A stretch of 64,000 nucleotides of DNA from an uncultured Monoglobus sp. (lineage in GTDB: Bacteria > Bacillota > Clostridia > Monoglobales > Monoglobaceae). Below are positions 7,317 to 15,785 of the stretch, in pieces. The first letter of the stretch is position 1. The number at the start of each line of letters is the position of its first letter. The position numbers and the translations under genes were made by a program. The stretch is from contig CANRBF010000002.1 in NCBI GenBank assembly GCA_947628795.1, positions 1 to 64,000 of the forward strand, read 5' to 3'. The notes under the pieces were generated by a model that saw only the letters and a program-made list of their open reading frames with translations, made no database searches and was not told the origin of the DNA.

Positions 7317-7972
7317 AAACAGCTGCTTTTATACCGATAAAGGCCAATTCAGAAAGAGTACCCGGTAAAAATTTTCGTGTTCTTAACGGAAAAAAGCTTT
7401 ATGAATACATTATTGAGCACACAAAAGAGTCGGGAGTATTTGATGATATATTTATCGACACAAACAGCGATGAGATAAAGGAATATTGCGAAACGGCCGG
7501 GTGCGGCGTGATAGACAGAAAAGAAGTTTTGGCGAAAAATACGGCGAACGGAAATGATTTGCTTAATTATCATTTCGGGCTGTATCCCGATTATGATTAT
7601 TATTTTCAGCTTTTCGCCACCGCTCCGTATTTGCAACCCGAGTCCATCAGGATAAGCGCGGAAAAACTGATAGGCAGCACCGTGTATGATTCATGTTTTA
7701 CCGCGATAAGGCATCAGGGATTTTTCTGGCTGAATGACACCTCGATAAATTACAGACCGTGCATCCTGCCCCGCAGTCAGGATATGACCCCGGTCGTTGA
7801 GGAAACGACGGGAATGTACGGAATATCCGCCGAATCTTTAAGAAAATATCGCTGCAGGATCGGAGCGAGACCGTATATCCATTTTGTCAGCAAGTTTGAG
7901 GCGGTGGATATAAATACCGAGGAAGATCTGAAAATCGCCGAATATATAGGAAAGCATTATTGGAAATTGTAG
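7313..7972 (+). CDS. acylneuraminate/CMP-sugar-type cytidylyltransferase
   Basis: A 219-residue cytidylyltransferase, a second and separate member of the NeuA/KdsB superfamily. The N-terminal substrate loop IPIKANSERVPGKNF is well preserved (residues 7-21), closer to the CMP-sialic-acid synthetase consensus than the preceding paralogue. The length matches minimal single-domain enzymes. The ATG overlaps the stop of the previous gene (ATGA) and also has its own AAGGTGG site. The pair suggests two activated sugars or two steps on related substrates. No nonulosonate synthase is nearby, so the substrate may come from elsewhere in the genome or be a different acid sugar. Confidence 0.8.
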   Translation: MKTAAFIPIKANSERVPGKNFRVLNGKKLYEYIIEHTKESGVFDDIFIDTNSDEIKEYCETAGCGVIDRKEVLAKNTANGNDLLNYHFGLYPDYDYYFQLFATAPYLQPESIRISAEKLIGSTVYDSCFTAIRHQGFFWLNDTSINYRPCILPRSQDMTPVVEETTGMYGISAESLRKYRCRIGARPYIHFVSKFEAVDINTEEDLKIAEYIGKHYWKL

Positions 7973-8009
7973 TTTTTTTCTTGTAAATTTGAAAGGGGAA
8001 GAACGTCAA

Positions 8010-9146
8010 ATGGGTGAAATAAAATACGCACCGGTTATAATATTCACAATATGCAGGCACAAACATTTTAAAAATGAAATCGAGTCTCTCAAAAAGAACG
8101 CATGGGCAAAATACACCGATGTGTATATAGGGTTCGATTATCCCGCAAAAGCTGAGCACTGGGACGGTTACAAAAAAATATGCGAGTATCTTGAAATGGG
8201 TGACTTTTCGGTTTTTAAGTCATTCAACGTTATCAGGAGAGAAAAGAATTACGGTCCTGCCAAGAATCGTGACGCTTTGCTTAATGATATTATATATAAG
8301 CAATATGACCGTTGGATATATCTTGAGGATGATATTATTTTGTCGCCTAATTTTATTGAATATATCGACAAGTGCCTTGCGCTTTATGAGGATAATGATG
8401 ATATCTTAGCGGTCAACGCATATTCGCAGGAGCTTGATTGGCTATGCGACAACGACGCCAACATCATTTTTCAATCATCACAGTGTTCTGCTTGGGGCTT
8501 GGGGCACTGGAAGAAAAAATACGATGATATGCGTTTGGAAATGAAAAACGGATATTTGGTCAAAAATTTTGACCGTGCTTACAAAACCGGGTTGTTGAAA
8601 AATATGATCAAATGTGAGCGATATAAATACATTTTTGAAACTTTGATCGGCAAGGAGCCGTCTCTTATTCTTGCTCCGACCGATACCTCGCACGGCGCGT
8701 ATTTGGAACTTAAAAATAAATATGTCGTGACGCCGAGATTAACCAAAGCTCGAAATATGGGTTTTGACGGCAGCGGAGAGACATGCGTAAATATATCAAA
8801 TAAGAATAATCGTAGTTCAATGAATTATGACTATTCAAACCAGCCGATCGACACAGCCGCCGATTTTGAGCCAAGGCCCGACAGCGTGATTTGCCGCGAG
8901 GAGAACAAAAAGATATTGGATGATTTCAAACGGCTTTCGCGTAAACACATGTTTGTGACGCATATAGCATTTGCCGCGTATCGGATATTGGGAGTGAACT
9001 TATATAAAAAGCTGGTCGGCGGCCTGATGTCGTTTGTGAGAGGCATAGCCGGCAAAATCCACATATTTTCCAAATTCGCGAAATATTATAACAGCGTTTC
9101 GTATAAATATTTGGAAAAATATACCGGTGACAGGAAACAAATTTGA
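8010..9146 (+). CDS. glycosyltransferase, GT-A fold
   Basis: A 378-residue GT-A-type enzyme. The N-terminus PVIIFTICRHKHF begins the nucleotide-sugar fold and YLEDDIILSPNFI carries the acidic metal-binding motif (about residue 105). The family resembles GT2 or GNT-I-like transferases that act in the cytoplasm on lipid-linked or protein-linked acceptors. The start at 8010 is chosen over a TTG at 7989 because that codon precedes the GAAAGGGG ribosome site. A short hydrophobic C-terminal stretch may attach it to the membrane. It follows the two cytidylyltransferases and precedes the flippase. Donor and acceptor cannot be told. Confidence 0.8.
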   Translation: MGEIKYAPVIIFTICRHKHFKNEIESLKKNAWAKYTDVYIGFDYPAKAEHWDGYKKICEYLEMGDFSVFKSFNVIRREKNYGPAKNRDALLNDIIYKQYDRWIYLEDDIILSPNFIEYIDKCLALYEDNDDILAVNAYSQELDWLCDNDANIIFQSSQCSAWGLGHWKKKYDDMRLEMKNGYLVKNFDRAYKTGLLKNMIKCERYKYIFETLIGKEPSLILAPTDTSHGAYLELKNKYVVTPRLTKARNMGFDGSGETCVNISNKNNRSSMNYDYSNQPIDTAADFEPRPDSVICREENKKILDDFKRLSRKHMFVTHIAFAAYRILGVNLYKKLVGGLMSFVRGIAGKIHIFSKFAKYYNSVSYKYLEKYTGDRKQI

Positions 9147-9175
9147 TTATAAGTATAAATAAGGTGATAAATATA

Positions 9176-9214
9176 ATGAGCAAAACTATCATGCACGGAA
9201 TTCGCGGATCATGA
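9176..9214 (+). CDS. 12-codon ORF overlapping the flippase start
   Basis: ATG at 9176 behind a strong AAGGTGATAA site opens a 12-residue frame (MSKTIMHGIRGS) whose TGA at 9212 overlaps the flippase ATG at 9211 (ATGA). The flippase has no good ribosome site of its own, so this short frame could load ribosomes by coupling, or be the remnant of a deleted gene. No peptide function is implied. Confidence 0.4.
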   Translation: MSKTIMHGIRGS

Positions 9215-10650
9215 GCGCGGATTTAAAAAAACAGACTGTAACGAGCCTCTTGTGGCGGTACGGTGAGCGCTGCGGCGCGCAGGGAATACAATTTATTGTT
9301 TCGCTCGTGCTGGCAAGGCTTTTAACGCCCGCGGATTACGGAATAATAGGACTTATTACTGTATTTGTCACGATAGCGCAGGTGTTCGCTCAAAGCGGTC
9401 TGGGACAAGCGTTAGTGCAGAGAAAGAATGCCGACAATACCGACTTTTCCACAGTGTTCTTTTTCAGTATCTTTTTTTCACTGGTGCTGTATGCGGTGTT
9501 GTTTTTTGGCGCGCCTTTTATTGCCCGGTTTTATGATATGCCCAAGCTTACGCCGATCGTGCGCGTGTTGGGTCTGAGCGTGGTAATAGCGTCGGTCAAC
9601 AGCGTCCAGCAGGCGTATGTTCAGAAGACCATGCAGTTCAGGCGCTTTTTCTGGTCAACGCTTACCGGAACAATATTTTCGGCTTTTGCCGGAATAGGCG
9701 TGGCGTATAAGGGCGGAGGCGCGTGGGCGCTGGTGGCTCAGCAGCTTACCAATCAGGTAATAGACACGATTTTTTTGTGGTTCACTGTCAAGTGGCGCCC
9801 GAACTTTGTGTTTTCAATAAACCGCATGAAACGGCTTTTTTCATACGGTTGGAAGATTTTGTGCTCGTCTGTCCTTGATACGGTATATAACAATATATAT
9901 TCTCTTGTGATAGGCAAGTTCTATTCCGAAACAGAACTGGGATACTATAATCGCGGAAAACAATTTCCGTTTTTTATTATAGTAAACATTAACAGTGCTA
10001 TTGACAGCGTAATGTTTCCGGTTATGTCGCAGGCTCAGAGTAACAAAAAGCAGCTTAAAGACATAGTGCGCCGCTCAATTGTGACCGCCACGTTTTTTAT
10101 TTTCCCATGTATGGCGGGTCTGGCGGCGATCGCTAAGCCGTTGACTCTATTCATACTTACCGAAAAGTGGCTGCCCGCTGTGCCGTTTATACAATTTTGT
10201 TGCTTTACATACGCGTTCTGGCCTATACAAACCGCGAATTTGCAGGCGATAAAAGCTGTTGGACGCAGCGATATATTTCTCAGGCTTGAAATATTAAAAA
10301 AAATTATCGGAATTATTATCCTTATTGTGACATTGCCGTATGGTCTTTATGTCATGATGATCGGAAGCTGCGTTTCGTCATTGATTAACTCGTTTTTAAA
10401 CGCGTTTCCAAACAAGAGGCTGCTTGATTATAGTTATCTTGAGCAAATCAGAGACGTGCTGCCCGCGATGCTTTTGTCGCTGTTTATGTGCGGCGCTGTG
10501 CTTAGTATAAATTTGCTGGGACTGGGCAGATTGACAACTATGATAACACAGATCATTTTGGGAATTTTGATTTATGTGGCAGGAGCAAAGCTTTTAAAGT
10601 TTGAAAGTATGGACTTTATTATAAACACAGTTAAAGAATTTAAAAAATAA
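9211..10650 (+). CDS. Wzx-type polysaccharide flippase (MOP superfamily)
   Basis: A 479-residue integral membrane protein with roughly 12-14 hydrophobic segments throughout. The N-terminus (SLLWRYGERCGAQGIQF, LARLLTPADYGIIGL) is characteristic of the WzxC/polysaccharide-exporter branch of the MOP superfamily. It would flip undecaprenyl-linked glycan units across the cytoplasmic membrane. The length is normal and no frame damage is seen. It is the only transporter in the cluster and indicates that the glycan is built on a lipid carrier inside the cell. No Wzy polymerase is evident in this window. Confidence 0.9.
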   Translation: MSADLKKQTVTSLLWRYGERCGAQGIQFIVSLVLARLLTPADYGIIGLITVFVTIAQVFAQSGLGQALVQRKNADNTDFSTVFFFSIFFSLVLYAVLFFGAPFIARFYDMPKLTPIVRVLGLSVVIASVNSVQQAYVQKTMQFRRFFWSTLTGTIFSAFAGIGVAYKGGGAWALVAQQLTNQVIDTIFLWFTVKWRPNFVFSINRMKRLFSYGWKILCSSVLDTVYNNIYSLVIGKFYSETELGYYNRGKQFPFFIIVNINSAIDSVMFPVMSQAQSNKKQLKDIVRRSIVTATFFIFPCMAGLAAIAKPLTLFILTEKWLPAVPFIQFCCFTYAFWPIQTANLQAIKAVGRSDIFLRLEILKKIIGIIILIVTLPYGLYVMMIGSCVSSLINSFLNAFPNKRLLDYSYLEQIRDVLPAMLLSLFMCGAVLSINLLGLGRLTTMITQIILGILIYVAGAKLLKFESMDFIINTVKEFKK

Positions 10651-10664
10651 GTGGTGAAAAAGTT

Positions 10665-11819
10665 TTGAAGATATCAAAAATGGCGCGAAGCATTCAGCCG
10701 TCGTTGACGAGACAGTTGTTTGACAAAGCGAAAGAGTACAGCGATGTGATCGACTTCACTCTGGGTGACCCCGATTATATGACCCCGAGACATATTCGTG
10801 AAGCGGGTATCAAAGCCATTTCGGAGGGAAAGACAAAGTATTCCGCCAACGCGGGCATAGCCGATCTGCGCGAGGCGGTCGCCGACAATATATACCGCGA
10901 GACCGGGAAAAAATACGACGCCCAAAGCGAGACTATAGTGACGGTCGGCGCTATGGAGGCGCTTTATCTGAGCCTTTGCTGCATAGTCGACCCGGGCGAC
11001 GAGGTCATTATCCCCGCGCCCTACTGGATAAACTATGAGCACATGACATTAATGTGCGGCGGAAAGCCGGTTATCATAGATACCGATGAGGAGCACGACT
11101 TTATCGCGAGCGCGAAGCAGATCGAGGCGGTCCTCACCGACAGGACCGCGGCGATAATTTTAAATTCGCCGAGCAACCCGACGGGCATGGTGTATGACAA
11201 AAAGACCCTCGAGGATATATGCCGCCTCGCGAAAAAGCACGATATAACGATACTTTGGGACGAGTGCTACAAAACGATCGTCTATGATGAAAAATTTGTC
11301 TCGATTTTGGAGTGCGGTGATATTAAAGACAATTTGGTCGTTATCAACAGCTGCTCCAAAAAATATTCGATGACGGGCTGGCGTTTGGGTTACGCCGCCG
11401 CCCCCGCGGAGCTTATCGCCAATATGACAAAGCTTCAGGAAAACATTGTGGCCTGCGCGTCGCTGCCGTCTCAGTACGCGGCGATCGAGGCGTTTAAGGA
11501 CAGCACCGACGATACCGAGAAAATGCGTCTGGGATTTTTAAACAGAAGAAACATCCTGGTCGAGGGGATAAACAAGATAAAAAATCTCAGCTGCAAATAT
11601 CCCAAGGGCACATTCTACGCCTTTGTGAACATAAAAGACACGGGGCTTGACAGCGTAAACTTCGCGTATAAGCTGCTTGAACAAAAACAGGTCGCGGTCG
11701 TTCCCGGAATAACCTACGGGAAAAGCTGCGATGACCATATCAGGATAGCCTACACCATGGACGAGGATAAAATCATCGAGGGAATAAAGAGAATAAAAGA
11801 ATTTGTCGAAGAACTATGA
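10665..11819 (+). CDS. class I/II PLP aminotransferase
   Basis: A 384-residue fold-type I aminotransferase of the aspartate-aminotransferase group. Visible signatures are the substrate-binding N-terminus, NSPSNPTGMVY, the WDECYKTIVY segment, and the PLP-lysine motif SCSKKYSMTGWRLGY with its arginine. It starts at a TTG (10665) after GTGGTGAAAA. Although housekeeping by family, its position 10 bases ahead of an ATP-grasp ligase gene inside a glycan cluster suggests it makes an amino acid that the ligase uses. The 3' end overlaps the earliest possible start of that ligase. Amino-acid specificity cannot be read. Confidence 0.85.
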   Translation: MKISKMARSIQPSLTRQLFDKAKEYSDVIDFTLGDPDYMTPRHIREAGIKAISEGKTKYSANAGIADLREAVADNIYRETGKKYDAQSETIVTVGAMEALYLSLCCIVDPGDEVIIPAPYWINYEHMTLMCGGKPVIIDTDEEHDFIASAKQIEAVLTDRTAAIILNSPSNPTGMVYDKKTLEDICRLAKKHDITILWDECYKTIVYDEKFVSILECGDIKDNLVVINSCSKKYSMTGWRLGYAAAPAELIANMTKLQENIVACASLPSQYAAIEAFKDSTDDTEKMRLGFLNRRNILVEGINKIKNLSCKYPKGTFYAFVNIKDTGLDSVNFAYKLLEQKQVAVVPGITYGKSCDDHIRIAYTMDEDKIIEGIKRIKEFVEEL

Positions 11820-11829
11820 GAGGTGCAAT

Positions 11830-13026
11830 GTGAAAAGACTGTTAATGCTTGGCGGCTCGACATCTCAGGTCTGCGCCATAAAAAAAGCCAAAGAAATGGG
11901 CTGCTATGTGATTATATGCGACTATCTGCCCGATAATCCGGGTCAATACGAGGCCGATGAATTCTATCAGGTCAGCACCACCGACAAGAAGGCTGTGCTT
12001 GAGCTTGCCGAAAAACTGGAGCTTGACGGCGTTGTGTGCTACGCGTCCGACCCCGCCGCGCCCACCGCGGCGTACGTTTGTGAAAAGCTCGGATTTCCTA
12101 CAAATCCGTACGAATCGGTCATGGTTCTGTCAAATAAAGACACGTTCAGAAAATATCTGCGCGAGCATAATTTCAACACGCCTTACGCCGAGAGCTATAC
12201 CGACTTGGCGGCTATGAAAAAAAACGCGGATAAGTTTAAGTTCCCGGTCATGGTAAAGCCGGTTGATTCGTCGGGCAGCAAGGGAATTAATAAAATTTTG
12301 GGCCCGGATGAATATGATTTCGCCTTTGAGGACGCGATGAAATATTCACGCTGCAAAAGAATAGTCGTTGAGGAATTTATCGAAAAGAAGGGCTATCAGG
12401 TTTCGGGCGACGGATTCTCGGTCGACGGAAAGCTCGTGTTCCGCTGTTTCGGCAACGAGTTTTACAGCGCAAACGGAATAAAAGAGTATGTGCCTCTTGG
12501 CGAGTGCTGGCCGAGCGTGCTTGACAAAAAAACTCAGGACAAGATACATGCCGAGCTTCAGCGCCTGCTCACCGAGCTTGATATGAAAACCGGAGCCTAT
12601 AATATAGAAGTGATCTTGGATAAGGACGATAACGTGTATATTCTGGAGCTCGGCGCCAGAAACGGCGGAAGTCTGATCCCGCAGATAACGCAATACGCGA
12701 CCGGCGTCGATATGGTTGAATACACGATCAAAGCGGCGCTCGGCGAGGACTGCTCGGGTTTGCGCCCGGCGGAGCCAAAGGGTTTTTGGTCGAACTACAT
12801 GGTCCACAGCAAAAAGACCGGAAAGCTCAAAGAAGTGCATATAAGCGGCGAGCTTAAAGACAACTTTGTGGAATACCAAACCGATTTCAAGACCGGAGAT
12901 CAAGTGTACGCATTTGAAAACTCGGGTCACGCCCTCGGCACAATGGTGTTTAAATACGAGTCCGAAAAAGAAATGTTTGATAAAATATCAAGACTTACCG
13001 AATTGGTGGTTGTAGAAGTTGATTAA
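11830..13026 (+). CDS. ATP-grasp ligase A
   Basis: A 398-residue ATP-grasp enzyme related to carbamoyl-phosphate-synthase-like and amino-acid ligases. A pre-ATP-grasp domain starts LLMLGGSTSQVCAIKKA, the ATP-binding loop VKPVDSSGSKG lies near residue 150, and the metal-binding segment NIEVI...ILELGARNGG near 270. Such enzymes form an acyl-phosphate from a carboxylate and couple it to an amine. The GTG at 11830 is preferred because GAGAGGTG precedes it by a good distance. Placement between an aminotransferase and a DegT-like gene, and a paralogue at 14033, suggests amide-type decoration of a sugar. Substrate is unknown. Confidence 0.8.
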   Translation: MKRLLMLGGSTSQVCAIKKAKEMGCYVIICDYLPDNPGQYEADEFYQVSTTDKKAVLELAEKLELDGVVCYASDPAAPTAAYVCEKLGFPTNPYESVMVLSNKDTFRKYLREHNFNTPYAESYTDLAAMKKNADKFKFPVMVKPVDSSGSKGINKILGPDEYDFAFEDAMKYSRCKRIVVEEFIEKKGYQVSGDGFSVDGKLVFRCFGNEFYSANGIKEYVPLGECWPSVLDKKTQDKIHAELQRLLTELDMKTGAYNIEVILDKDDNVYILELGARNGGSLIPQITQYATGVDMVEYTIKAALGEDCSGLRPAEPKGFWSNYMVHSKKTGKLKEVHISGELKDNFVEYQTDFKTGDQVYAFENSGHALGTMVFKYESEKEMFDKISRLTELVVVEVD

Positions 13027-13067
13027 CAAATCTGATAAATCATTTGTTTAAAACGTAGAAGGGATAA

Positions 13068-14015
13068 ATGATCATGAGAGAGATCGGTGGATATATTGGG
13101 CTTGACAGAGCGCGCGGAAAAGAATATCATCAAGGTGCGGCCGCGTTAAACAGCGGGCGGCACTGCTTGGAATATCTGATAAAGGCGAAAGATATAAAGA
13201 AAATATATATACCGTATTTCCTCTGTGCCTCGGTAAAGGAACTTTGCGAAAAGCTAAAGTGTGAATTTGAATACTATCATATTGACAAGAGTATGCGACC
13301 GTTGTTTGACATGGTTTTAAGCGGCGGCGAGTATCTGTATATAGTAAATTACTATGGGCAGATAAAAAATGAAACTATAGAAGAATACAAGCAAAAATAC
13401 GGAAACATTATTATAGATAACGCTCAGGCTTTTTTTCAAATGCCAGTCAAAGGCGTTGACACACTATACACATGCCGAAAGTTTTTCGGCGTGCCGGATG
13501 GCGGCTATCTGTATACCGATGCGCGATTGAATGAGGAAATTGCGCAGGATACATCTTTCGCTCAAATTAATTATATTTTGGGCAGATTTGAAAGGGACGC
13601 TCAGTCGTTTTACGGCGAGTATCAAAATCACGAACATGAATTCGCACGCCGAGAAATGAGGGGTATGTCAAAGCTTACTCAAAATTTGCTGCGCGGAATT
13701 GACTATGATTTTGCAAAAAAAGCCAGAACCCGTAATTTTGAGTACTGTCATAAAATGCTTGGAAAAATAAACGAGCTTGATTTGGATGTTCCTGATGGCG
13801 CGTTTATGTATCCTCTGTTGATTCGCGACGGAAAAGATTTAAAGAAAAAGCTCATTGAAAACAAAATATATGTGCCGACGCTTTGGGATGATGTGTTTGA
13901 TATTTCCGGCAGTAATTTGCTTGAACGGGATTTTGCCGAAAATATTGTTCCGCTGCCCGTGGATCAAAGATACGATAAAAGCGACGTTGAATATGTTTTA
14001 ACTTATATATTGTAA
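13068..14015 (+). CDS. divergent DegT-like PLP protein A
   Basis: A 315-residue protein weakly resembling DegT/DnrJ/EryC1 sugar aminotransferases. It keeps an Asp-based motif IIIDNAQAF (Asp117, the PLP-pyridine Asp position) and a putative PLP lysine in CRKFFGVPDGG (Lys138). It is shorter than the family (about 370) and lacks the usual N-terminal G-T-AL motif. Its closest relative in the window is the protein at 15786, which shares the RK-hydrophobic-G-PDG motif and a C-terminal (P)IDQRYD-like ending (PVDQRYDKSDVE here). It alternates with ATP-grasp genes. The retained lysine and aspartate suggest a PLP enzyme rather than a structural relic. The gene is visibly more A+T rich than its left neighbours. 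Confidence 0.6.
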   Translation: MIMREIGGYIGLDRARGKEYHQGAAALNSGRHCLEYLIKAKDIKKIYIPYFLCASVKELCEKLKCEFEYYHIDKSMRPLFDMVLSGGEYLYIVNYYGQIKNETIEEYKQKYGNIIIDNAQAFFQMPVKGVDTLYTCRKFFGVPDGGYLYTDARLNEEIAQDTSFAQINYILGRFERDAQSFYGEYQNHEHEFARREMRGMSKLTQNLLRGIDYDFAKKARTRNFEYCHKMLGKINELDLDVPDGAFMYPLLIRDGKDLKKKLIENKIYVPTLWDDVFDISGSNLLERDFAENIVPLPVDQRYDKSDVEYVLTYIL

Positions 14016-14032
14016 GCAGACCGGAGGCATAT

Positions 14033-15256
14033 ATGAAGAAAATATTAGTTTTGGGAGCTGCCAAAGCGCAGGTCGCATTGATAAAAGAGGCGAAAAAAGC
14101 CGGATATTACGTTGTGCTTTGTGACTACACAACGACTAACCCCGGTATACCGTTTGTTGACAAGCATTATCAGGTCAGCACTCTTGACAGAGAAGCTGTT
14201 CTTGAAGTTGCAAAAAAGGAAAAGGTTGACGGAGTTATATCAAATTCGGAGCCGGCAATGCTAAACGTGGCATATATTTCCCAGGAGCTGGGATTGATAG
14301 GAAACAGTGTAAAAAGTGTTGAGAAATTACTCTCGAAAAATGAATTCAGAAAACTCCAAAAGGATGCCGGGGTTTTTTCACCCGAGTGCGCGATAGTTTC
14401 GTCGTTTAATCAACTGCTTAAAGCTGCCGAAACAATGAAGTTTCCGGTTATTATTAAGCCAACCGAAAGCTCGGGCACACGCGGAACGCAAAAGATCGAT
14501 TCTTTTGAACCTGACGAGATGCAAGCGGCTTTTGATATATGTATTGATTTTTCAAGAGACAACCATGTTTCGATCGAGGAATATGTTGAAATGAAAAGCC
14601 TGAGAGTAAATGATGCGGATATTTTTGTCTTGGGAGACGAAATAATTTGGGACGGCTGGCTGTGGCAGGACAGGTCACCGGATACGCCTATGCTTCCTAT
14701 GACTGAAATTTTCCCGATGGCATTACCGAAAGAGCAAAAGGAAAAAATCCGCAATACCGTAGCAAAGATCATGAAAGCATCGGGCGTAAGACACGGCGAA
14801 TATAATGTCGAAACATATTTTACCGAAACGGGAGATGTTTTCGTGATAGAAATTAATCCGAGACAAGCCGGTAATTATATTCCCGCGCTGATTGAAGAAC
14901 ATACCGGAGTGAACTTGACAAAATTGCTTGTAACTACTGCTGTAGGCGATATGAGTTACTATGAGTATTTAAAGTCATTCAAAAGAAAAAATAATTATGT
15001 GACATTGCAGATCGTTTTTTCTAAGAAAAAGGGCATATTTGAAAAGCTTTATATATCTCCGGAAATCGAAAAGTATGTCATGTGGACCGAGATATTGATC
15101 AACGAAGGAGAGATTGTTGAAAAAGGTGTAAATGCCGCTGACGCTATTGCCTTTGTTGATTTACATTTTGACTGTTTTGAGATACAGCATAAATATACGG
15201 ATGATATTGAGAAATATATTTATCCGATTTTGAAAGAGGCAGAGGATAATGAATAA
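14033..15256 (+). CDS. ATP-grasp ligase B
   Basis: A 407-residue paralogue of the ligase at 11830, sharing the N-terminal layout (ILVLGAAKAQVALIKEAKKAG, CDYTTTNPGIPFVDKHYQVST). It has ATP-grasp loop IIKPTESSGTRGTQKI and metal-binding EINPRQAGN. The two copies differ clearly in sequence and in base composition, so they are not a recent duplication and probably use different substrates. It follows the first DegT-like gene by 17 bases with a GGAGG site, and its stop overlaps the GNAT gene by 8 bases, implying translational coupling with the acetyltransferase. Cytoplasmic. Confidence 0.8.
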   Translation: MKKILVLGAAKAQVALIKEAKKAGYYVVLCDYTTTNPGIPFVDKHYQVSTLDREAVLEVAKKEKVDGVISNSEPAMLNVAYISQELGLIGNSVKSVEKLLSKNEFRKLQKDAGVFSPECAIVSSFNQLLKAAETMKFPVIIKPTESSGTRGTQKIDSFEPDEMQAAFDICIDFSRDNHVSIEEYVEMKSLRVNDADIFVLGDEIIWDGWLWQDRSPDTPMLPMTEIFPMALPKEQKEKIRNTVAKIMKASGVRHGEYNVETYFTETGDVFVIEINPRQAGNYIPALIEEHTGVNLTKLLVTTAVGDMSYYEYLKSFKRKNNYVTLQIVFSKKKGIFEKLYISPEIEKYVMWTEILINEGEIVEKGVNAADAIAFVDLHFDCFEIQHKYTDDIEKYIYPILKEAEDNE

Positions 15257-15743
15257 ATCAAATTTAGGAATTACTGCGGGTTGGATGAGTTGGGATGAGA
15301 TCGAGCCGTTTAAGAAACAGTTGATTGAGCTGGAACAAGTTTTATTGGTAAAATATCATTATCCCGACCGATACGACGGAAAATTGTATTGCGAAAAGCG
15401 CGTTAATATGCTTGAACAGTATTTGGCAAACGGTAATACTTATTTTTGGGGCGCCGTGCATGAGCAGACGCTTGTTGGATATTATTGGGCGTATACAACA
15501 CAGTTCATTGACAAAAAGCGTTGGTGTTTAAGTTCGTTGATGATAAGAGATGAATATAGAAAATTAGGACTTGGAACTCTGGCAATTAAAGAAGGATTGA
15601 AAATGGCAAAAGCTGTCGGATGTGATGAAGCGTCTACACATTATGTGCCATGGAACGAAGCTGCGGCTAAAGCTTATCAAAAAGCGGGGTATGAGATCAC
15701 TCGAATAGAAATTGTAAAACGATTGGACAAAGACAATAATTAG
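15249..15743 (+). CDS. GNAT-family N-acetyltransferase
   Basis: A 164-residue GNAT protein. The acetyl-CoA pyrophosphate loop is visible in DEYRKLGLGTLAIKEG (about residues 99-114), followed by the typical C-terminal AAAKAYQKAGYEI segment. It probably acylates an amino group on a sugar or a small precursor. It overlaps the preceding ATP-grasp gene. With an amino-sugar-forming VioA-like enzyme downstream, N-acylation of a 4-amino sugar is a reasonable but unproven role; a precursor amino acid is equally possible. Confidence 0.8.
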   Translation: MNKSNLGITAGWMSWDEIEPFKKQLIELEQVLLVKYHYPDRYDGKLYCEKRVNMLEQYLANGNTYFWGAVHEQTLVGYYWAYTTQFIDKKRWCLSSLMIRDEYRKLGLGTLAIKEGLKMAKAVGCDEASTHYVPWNEAAAKAYQKAGYEITRIEIVKRLDKDNN

Positions 15744-15785
15744 ATTCATGAGTTTTGATTTTGATAATAAATAAGGAGTAAAAAT

